Source: Modestobacter italicus
GTDB lineage: Bacteria > Actinomycetota > Actinomycetes > Mycobacteriales > Geodermatophilaceae
Reading direction: 5' to 3'
Length of the DNA: 64,000 nt
Assembly (NCBI RefSeq): GCF_000306785.1
Contig: NC_017955.1
Location: forward strand, 2,728,001-2,792,000
The notes below the pieces were generated by a model. It ran no database searches. It saw only the letters and a list, made by a program, of their open reading frames with translations, and was not told where the DNA came from. Numbering within the stretch: position 1 is the stretch's first letter; each line of letters starts with the position of its first letter. The translations under genes were made by a program, and so were the position numbers. Of this stretch, positions 59,014-64,000 are shown in pieces.

Positions 59014-59934
59014 TCAGTGCCCGGGAGGAGGGTCCGCCGCCGTCCCACCCGTGGCGGACGGGGGCACCGTCGCCCGCTCCGGCGGGCCCGGGGACGGGAC
59101 CGTCGCGAGCGGCTCGACGCCCAGCCGCCGCCGGAGACGCCGGGCCCACGGTTCCTGCGCCCGGTCCAGCTCACCGGCGGCCACCGTGGTGGCGACGAGG
59201 AGGAGCGCGATGACGAGCAGCCACCCGATGAGCGCGAGCGTGATCCCGAACAGCCCGTACCGGCGGCTGTAGGACTCGATCATCCGCGGCATGGTGAGGG
59301 TCGACACGACGCCGTAGACGCCGGTGCCCACGGCCATCAGCACCCCCACCGGCAGCAGCCTCCGCCAGCCGACCCGCCGGTCCAGCAGCAGCCACGGCAG
59401 CGTCACCCAGAGGAGGAGACCGGCACCGGCGGAGGCGAGGGGCACGAGCACCCGGTCGGCCGGCAGCTCCCCGACGAGCGACCGGGTCAGGTACACCGCG
59501 CCGAGGCCCAGCACGAGGACGGCCAGCCCGAGCCCGGTGTCCACGTGGGCACGGACGCTGCGCACCGGCGGCAGGCGCCAGGCGAGCTGGTACATCGCCT
59601 GCAGCCGGCGGGTCAGCGACAGGACCGAGACGACCAGCAGGAGGGCGCTCAGCGCGCCGGTGCTGCTGTCGGCCGGCTGGGCGAAGAGCCGGTCGACCGC
59701 GCTGGCCGCGTCCCCCTCCAGCCGGAACCGGCGGACCAGCCCGGCGCCGATGACGTCGGTGCTGCCGGACGTCGACGCCGCGGCCACCAGGATCAGCAGC
59801 GGGATGAGCGCGGTGAACGCCTGCGAGGACACCACGACGGCCCGGTCGAGACCGCGGAGGTCGAGGAACGTGCGGAGGCACCGGCCGGGGAAGGTCCTCT
59901 CCAGCCGGCCGGCCGACGCGCGGAGCTGCTGCAC
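59014..59934 (-). CDS. YihY/BrkB-family inner membrane protein
   Basis: A 306-residue protein with six helices and the YihY pattern: LRTFLDLRGLDRAVVVSSQAFTALIPL near the start, LQAMYQLAWRLPP, and SYSRRYGLFGITLALIGWLL before the last helix. The GTG at 59934 gives the usual length; its ribosome site is weak (GGAGGAG lies 13 nt away), so the start could differ. Function unproven; often called BrkB. Site 19 lies 137 bp upstream. Confidence 0.82.
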   Translation of the reverse strand: MQQLRASAGRLERTFPGRCLRTFLDLRGLDRAVVVSSQAFTALIPLLILVAAASTSGSTDVIGAGLVRRFRLEGDAASAVDRLFAQPADSSTGALSALLLVVSVLSLTRRLQAMYQLAWRLPPVRSVRAHVDTGLGLAVLVLGLGAVYLTRSLVGELPADRVLVPLASAGAGLLLWVTLPWLLLDRRVGWRRLLPVGVLMAVGTGVYGVVSTLTMPRMIESYSRRYGLFGITLALIGWLLVIALLLVATTVAAGELDRAQEPWARRLRRRLGVEPLATVPSPGPPERATVPPSATGGTAADPPPGH

Positions 59935-60043
59935 CGTCAGCGTCCCGCTCCTCCCTCGTCCGGGGCCCGGACTGCGCCCCCGGACCGACCCTCGACGCCG
60001 CGGGCCGGTCCCGGCACCCTCTCCGGGCGCCCTGAGCACGGCA

Positions 60044-60060
60044 TCCCCCGGGCCGGGTGA
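60044..60060. promoter_or_regulatory. 17-bp dyad, site 18
   Basis: TCCCCCGGGCCGGGTGA. 88 bp before the DUF6328 gene. Its right half pairs with site 19 as a perfect 9-bp inverted repeat (60055-60063 with 60069-60077). Confidence 0.6.
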
Positions 60061-60071
60061 CCCGTGCGGGG

Positions 60072-60088
60072 TCACCCGTCGCGGAGGA
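60072..60088 (-). promoter_or_regulatory. 17-bp dyad, site 19
   Basis: Minus strand TCCTCCGCGACGGGTGA. 137 bp before the YihY gene, facing away from site 18. Confidence 0.65.
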
Positions 60089-60148
60089 TGACGGCGTCCC
60101 CGATCTGCGGCAGGGTGGATCCGTGAGCGGACAGCGGAAGCGGCGCGG

Positions 60149-60709
60149 GTGAGGCGGCGGGCCGCGTCCGACGCCCAACCGCCCCCGGCCACCAGCGGGC
60201 CGTTCGGCCACTCCCCGGCCGTCCGCAGCGCCGAGTCCCGGGGCGAGACCATCGACCAGGTCCTGGACCGCAACCTCAACGAACTCCTGCAGGAGCTGCG
60301 GGTCGCCTTCACCGGGGTGCAGATCCTCTTCGGCTTCCTGCTCAGCCTGAGCTTCACCCAGCGGTTCCAGGAGCTGGACGACTTCGGCCTGACCGTCTAC
60401 ACGGTGACGCTGCTGACCACGGCCCTGGCGACCGTCCTGCTGATCGCCCCGGTGTCGTTCCACCGCCTGGTGTTCCGACGGCGGCAGAAGGCCGCGCTCG
60501 TCCTCGTCGGCGACCGGTTCCTGATCATCGGCCTCGGGCTCCTGGCCCCGGCCATCTGCGGCGCGCTGCTGCTGATCCTCGACGTCGCCCTCGGTCGCTG
60601 GCAGGCAGTGCTGGGCAGCTCGCTGACCGCGCTGACCGGCCTGCTGACCTGGTACGCGCTCCCGCTGGCCGTGCGCCGCAACGGCCCAGGGGTGGCACCG
60701 GAGGACTGA
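60149..60709 (+). CDS. DUF6328 membrane protein
   Basis: A 186-residue protein. A polar N-terminus with DQVLDRNLNELLQELRVAFTG leads into four helices: VQILFGFLLSLSFTQRF, VYTVTLLTTALATVLLIAP, FLIIGLGLLAPAICGALLL and a final one near 150-172. It starts with GTG. The family is uncharacterised. Divergent from YihY with paired dyads between them. Confidence 0.82.
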   Translation: MRRRAASDAQPPPATSGPFGHSPAVRSAESRGETIDQVLDRNLNELLQELRVAFTGVQILFGFLLSLSFTQRFQELDDFGLTVYTVTLLTTALATVLLIAPVSFHRLVFRRRQKAALVLVGDRFLIIGLGLLAPAICGALLLILDVALGRWQAVLGSSLTALTGLLTWYALPLAVRRNGPGVAPED

Positions 60710-60726
60710 CCGCCCCGGTCCGGCGC

Positions 60727-60743
60727 CCACCCGTGCGGGGTGG
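60727..60743. promoter_or_regulatory. 17-bp dyad, site 20 (variant)
   Basis: CCACCCGTGCGGGGTGG, a perfect palindrome of arms CCACCC/GGGTGG. 73 bp before the gene at 60817. Confidence 0.5.
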
Positions 60744-60816
60744 TGCCGGCGTCCCGGCCGCCGCCCTAGCGTCCCGCTCCCGGTCGACCGACCGGCAGCG
60801 CACCGAGGAGGCACCC

Positions 60817-61350
60817 GTGGACGCCAACGCCCCCATCTCGCTGGTCGTCGCCGCCTACCCCGACCTCGACGACGCGGGGCGCGACTCGGCCGCGGTCTGG
60901 GCGGCCCGGGAGGAGGGCGACTTCCACCACACGTCGGTGGCGCTGCTGGACCGCGACCGGGGCGACGACCTCCAGGTCGCGCAGACCGACAGCACCGCCA
61001 AGCACCTGGTGTGGGGCGGCGCGCTGATGGGTGGGGCGGTCTTCGTGCTGGACCCGCCGACCGGCGCGAAGCTGCTCACCCGCACCGGCCTGACCGGGGC
61101 CGGCGCCATCGTGGCGCACGTCCAGCGGAACGCGCGCCCCTCGGCCCTCGCGGACGCCGCGGCGCTGCTGGCCGCGAGCCCGACGAGCCTGGTGGTCGTC
61201 GCGGTGAACCGGCGGGCCGCGGCGGTGACCGCGCTGCTGGGCCGGGCCGCGATGACCGCGACGGTGGACCTGGTGTGGGGCGACCTGGAGGAGGAGCTCT
61301 GCCGGGACCTCGTCCGGCCGCGGTCCGACGCGCTGCTGCCGGCCAGCTGA
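60817..61350 (+). CDS. DUF1269-like protein
   Basis: A 177-residue protein: ISLVVAAYPDLDDAGRDSAAV begins a ferredoxin-like half, GGALMGGAVFVLDPPTGAKLL is a glycine-rich central stretch in the position of the DUF1269 membrane hairpin, and SPTSLVVVAVNRRAAAVTALL forms the second half. The GTG at 60817 has GAGGAGG 5 nt upstream. Same size as the DUF6325-like protein at 37093-37626. Function unknown. Confidence 0.78.
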   Translation: MDANAPISLVVAAYPDLDDAGRDSAAVWAAREEGDFHHTSVALLDRDRGDDLQVAQTDSTAKHLVWGGALMGGAVFVLDPPTGAKLLTRTGLTGAGAIVAHVQRNARPSALADAAALLAASPTSLVVVAVNRRAAAVTALLGRAAMTATVDLVWGDLEEELCRDLVRPRSDALLPAS

Positions 61351-61387
61351 CCGGCAGCGGCAGCCGGCGCCGGCCGGTCGGCGGGAA

Positions 61388-61404
61388 CCGTCCTGCGGGG
61401 GTGA
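61388..61404. promoter_or_regulatory. 17-bp dyad, site 21
   Basis: CCGTCCTGCGGGGGTGA. 60 bp before the diacylglycerol-kinase-like gene. Confidence 0.55.
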
Positions 61405-61464
61405 GGCCCCGCCCGGGCCGCTGGAGCAGGCTCGCCGGACCGGACCCGGCCACGGAGGTGCCCC

Positions 61465-62923
61465 ATGGAGTCCTCGCCCGCCCGGCGGTGGTGGGCCCGG
61501 GCAGCACTCGTGCTGGTCGTGCTCTCCGGCGCCGTCCTGCTCGTGTTCGCCGAGCGGCGCGGCCTCTGGCTGCTGCTGCTGACCGCCGCGGCGGCGGTCG
61601 TGGTGGTCGCCGCCGCCTTCTGGTTCCTCCAGCAGCGGGGGGTGCTCCGCTGGGTCGCGCTGGCCGTCGTCGTCGGCGTGCCGCTGGCCGTGCTCGTGCT
61701 CTTCGTCGCGCAACGGCTGCTGTGGGTGGCCCTGCTCGCCCTGGCGCTGTGGGCGGTGGCGGTCCTCGCCGGCCGGGCCGCGCTGCGCCCCGACCACGCC
61801 GCCTGGTCGCTCCCGGTCGTCGACGCCCCGGACGCCCTGCGCCCCTTCGTCGTGATGAACCCGCGCTCGGGCGGCGGCAAGGTCACCCGGTTCGGCCTGC
61901 AGCAACGGGCCGAGCACCTCGGCGCGGAGGTCGCCCTCATCGACCGGCCGGGCACCGACGTGCAGCAGCTCGCCCGCGACGCCCTCGCCCGCGGCGCGGA
62001 CCTGCTCGGCGTGGCGGGCGGGGACGGCACCCAGGCGCTGGTCGCGCAGGTGGCCGCCGAGCACGACGTGCCCTTCCTGGTGATCAGCGCGGGCACCCGC
62101 AACCACTTCGCCCTGGACCTCGGGCTGGACCGGGAGGACCCGACGGGGTGCCTCGCGGCGCTCCGCGACGGGGTGGAGGCGCGCATCGACCTCGGAGAGA
62201 TCAACGGCCGGCCCTTCGTGAACAACGCGTCCTTCGGTGCCTACGCCGAGATCGTCGACGACCCCGCCTACCGCGAGGAGAAGCGCGGCACCGCGCTGGA
62301 CGCGCTGCCCGACCTGCTCAGCGGCCGGCGCGGCGCCCACCTGACCGGGGACGTCGACGGCCTCGTCGTCGACGGGGCGCAGGCGCTGCTGGTCAGCAAC
62401 AACCCCTACGAGGCCACCGACCTGGCCGGCATGGGGCGGCGGGCCCGGCTCGACCGCGGGGTGCTCGGGGTGGTCGCCGTCCGGGTCGGCAGCGTGCGGC
62501 AGGCCCCTTTTAGTGCTGCGCGGGGCCCACCGCCGCGGCGTGCTGATGGCCCAGGGCCGCGAGGTCGTCGTCCGCGCGGACACCCCGACCGTGCCGGTCG
62601 GCGTCGACGGGGAGTCCGTGCACCTGTCCGCCCCGGTGCGCTGCACCGTCCGCCCCGGCGCCCTGCGGGTCCGGCTGCCCCGGGAGCGGCCCGGCGTCCG
62701 GCCGCCCGCTGCGCGGCTGGACTGGGCCTCGCTCTGGGCGCTGGCGCTCGGGCGCCCGCTGACCTCCCACCGCGACGGCGGCGAGGTCGCCGGCCGCCCG
62801 CCGGTGCCGCCGGAGGCCGGGGTGCACCCCCGTCCGCGTCGCAGCCCGGAGCAGGGCGCGGCGGACGGCGCTCCCCGGCCCGCCGGACCGGCCGGCCGGA
62901 CACCGCGCGGCCACCGCCGCTGA
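61465..62923 (+). pseudogene. diacylglycerol-kinase-like membrane protein, frameshifted
   Basis: Four N-terminal helices (residues 10-105) precede a DAGK catalytic domain: VVMNPRSGGGK and GVAGGDGTQ (185-189). Around codon 347, at 62503-62512, the frame breaks: homologous sequence continues in the +1 frame (LLRGAHRRGVLMAQGREVVV, then VPVGVDGESVHLSAPVRC) to a stop at 62921-62923. Removing one base from the CCCC run at 62504-62507 restores a 485-residue protein. In the unshifted frame the chain would run on as unrelated Arg/Pro-rich sequence to 63039. Either a real mutation, a sequencing error or, less likely, recoding. The intact family makes phosphatidic acid or related lipids. Confidence 0.8.
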
Positions 62924-62965
62924 GCGGAGCCGCCACCCCCGGCGCCGCGCAGCTGCCGGTGGTCG

Positions 62966-64000
62966 TCAGCTGCCGTCCTCCCGGGTCCCCGGAGGTGCGA
63001 CGGTGTCCGGGCCTGCCGCCGTCCGGTCCTCCGGGCTGAGCCGGGGCACCGGTGGGGTGCCCGGGTCGTGCGGCGGCGGCAGGGCCCCGGTCGGGTCGGG
63101 GACGACCCACCGGGCGTCGGTGCGCGCCCGGAACGCCTCGACGGCGGTGCCGACGGTCGGGAAGAAGTGGTCCGCGGAGATGGCGTCGGTGAGCCCGTAC
63201 CGCTCGAGCTTGGCGCGGACCGGGTCCTTGAGCTCGGCGAACACCAGCGACTGCCCCCGTTCGTCGAGCAGGTGGTCCAGCGCGTGCAGGACGTCGGCGG
63301 CCGTGGTGTCCACGTCGGTGATCGGCTCGGCGGCGACCACGATCCACTCCGGCGGCGGGTCCGACCGGGCCAGCCGGATGACCTCGTCGCGGAACGTCTT
63401 GGCGTTGGCGAAGATCAGCGGGGCGTCGAACCGGTACAGCACCAGGCCCGGGAGCCGGCTCGCGCCGGGGTACGAGCGGAGGTCGTGGTAGCCGGCCAGG
63501 CCGTCGACCCGGCCGAGCGAGGTCTGGTAGGGCCACCAGGTGCGGCGGAACACGTCCAGGACGGACAACCCGACCGCGATGCCGATGCCGGGCAGCACGC
63601 CCAGCAGGGCGACGCCGGCGAAGGCGGCGATCGACAGGCCGAAGTCCACCCTGCGCTGCCGCCAGAGCCGTGCGGTGGCCGGGACGTCGGCCAGCGACAC
63701 CGCCGCGGTGATGACCACCGCCGCCAGCGCCGCCTGCGGCAGGTCCCGGAACAGCCCCGGCACCAGCACGATCATCGCCACGATGAGCAGCGCACCCACC
63801 ACGCCGGTCAGCTGCGTCCGCGAGCCCGCGCGCTCGGCGACCGCGGTGCGGGAGGCGCTGGTGCTCACCGGGAACCCCTGGAAGAACCCGGCAGCGAGGT
63901 TCGCGGCGCCGATGCCCACCATCTCCTGGCTGCCGTGCACGTCCTGGCCGCTGCGCTGGGCGAACGACGACGCGGTCGAGATGGTGTCCGCCAGCGAGAC
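62966..64000 (-). CDS. SulP anion transporter with STAS domain (5' truncated)
   Basis: The C-terminal 344 codons of a SulP transporter; the start lies beyond the right edge. GFFQGFPVSTSASRTAVAERAGSRT is the conserved SulP core segment. Four more helices follow, then a STAS domain: LVLYRFDAPLIFANAKTFRD and ITDVDTTAADVLHALDHLL, with a Thr at the position phosphorylated in some STAS proteins. A Pro-rich tail ends the protein. SulP members carry sulfate, bicarbonate or other anions. Confidence 0.9.
   Translation of the reverse strand, partial: VSLADTISTASSFAQRSGQDVHGSQEMVGIGAANLAAGFFQGFPVSTSASRTAVAERAGSRTQLTGVVGALLIVAMIVLVPGLFRDLPQAALAAVVITAAVSLADVPATARLWRQRRVDFGLSIAAFAGVALLGVLPGIGIAVGLSVLDVFRRTWWPYQTSLGRVDGLAGYHDLRSYPGASRLPGLVLYRFDAPLIFANAKTFRDEVIRLARSDPPPEWIVVAAEPITDVDTTAADVLHALDHLLDERGQSLVFAELKDPVRAKLERYGLTDAISADHFFPTVGTAVEAFRARTDARWVVPDPTGALPPPHDPGTPPVPRLSPEDRTAAGPDTVAPPGTREDGS

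Noticed and set aside
1..64000. tRNA, rRNA, riboswitch, prophage, insertion sequence or integrase
   Set aside because: None seen: no cloverleaf ends, transposase or integrase motifs, terminal inverted repeats or attachment-site duplications that I could recognise by eye.

Overview
The window is very GC-rich with tightly packed, often 4-bp-overlapping genes, many GTG starts and typically actinobacterial families (DHA2 MFS, ROK, large LuxR regulators, SHOCT, DUF2252, RDD, DUF1269-like). My inference is a soil or rock actinobacterium, possibly Geodermatophilaceae; this rests on gene content and composition only. I see no rRNA, tRNA, CRISPR array, insertion sequence or phage gene.

Region 1 (1-20.4 kb) is a plant-glycoside catabolic locus. 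Fourteen minus-strand genes run from a lipoprotein solute-binding protein (16904) to a GH106-like rhamnosidase cut by the left edge. They encode a Dpp/Opp-type ABC importer (with a permease-ATPase fusion), two Gfo/Idh/MocA oxidoreductases, a GMC sugar oxidase, a fused C-glycoside deglycosidase (beta + alpha subunits in one chain), GH35-like and GH43 glycosidases, an esterase, an MFS transporter and a nucleoside-hydrolase-like protein. A ROK repressor gene and a divergent GH3 glycosidase lie at the head. The operon promoter and the GH3 promoter share a gap-free 29-bp architecture with the likely ROK operator between -35 and -10. Apart from the lipoprotein, the enzymes show no export signals, so the model is: import the glycoside, oxidise the sugar at C3, split it by elimination, then finish the sugar with oxidoreductases.

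Region 2 (20.4-24.3 kb) holds soxR with a recognisable SoxR box facing an SDR-QueA pair, then an ECF42-type sigma factor with its DGPF/YCII partner.

Region 3 (24.6-62.9 kb) is a mosaic of small transcription units with a stress and envelope flavour: membrane hydrolases, DUF1269/DUF6325-like, DUF7144, SHOCT, a K+ channel and a channel-like protein, GH15, DUF2252, two Nudix proteins (one degenerate), HAD phosphatase, arylsulfatase, aquaporin, two tandem LAL-type LuxR regulators, YihY/BrkB, a diacylglycerol-kinase-like gene with a frameshift, and a nonapeptide-repeat protein coupled to an RDD membrane protein. Nearly every transcription unit here is preceded by one 17-bp imperfect dyad, TCNYCC-N5-GGGTGA; I found about 21 copies, all intergenic. 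This looks like one regulon with an unidentified regulator. Perfect hairpins separate several units. A SulP transporter is cut by the right edge.
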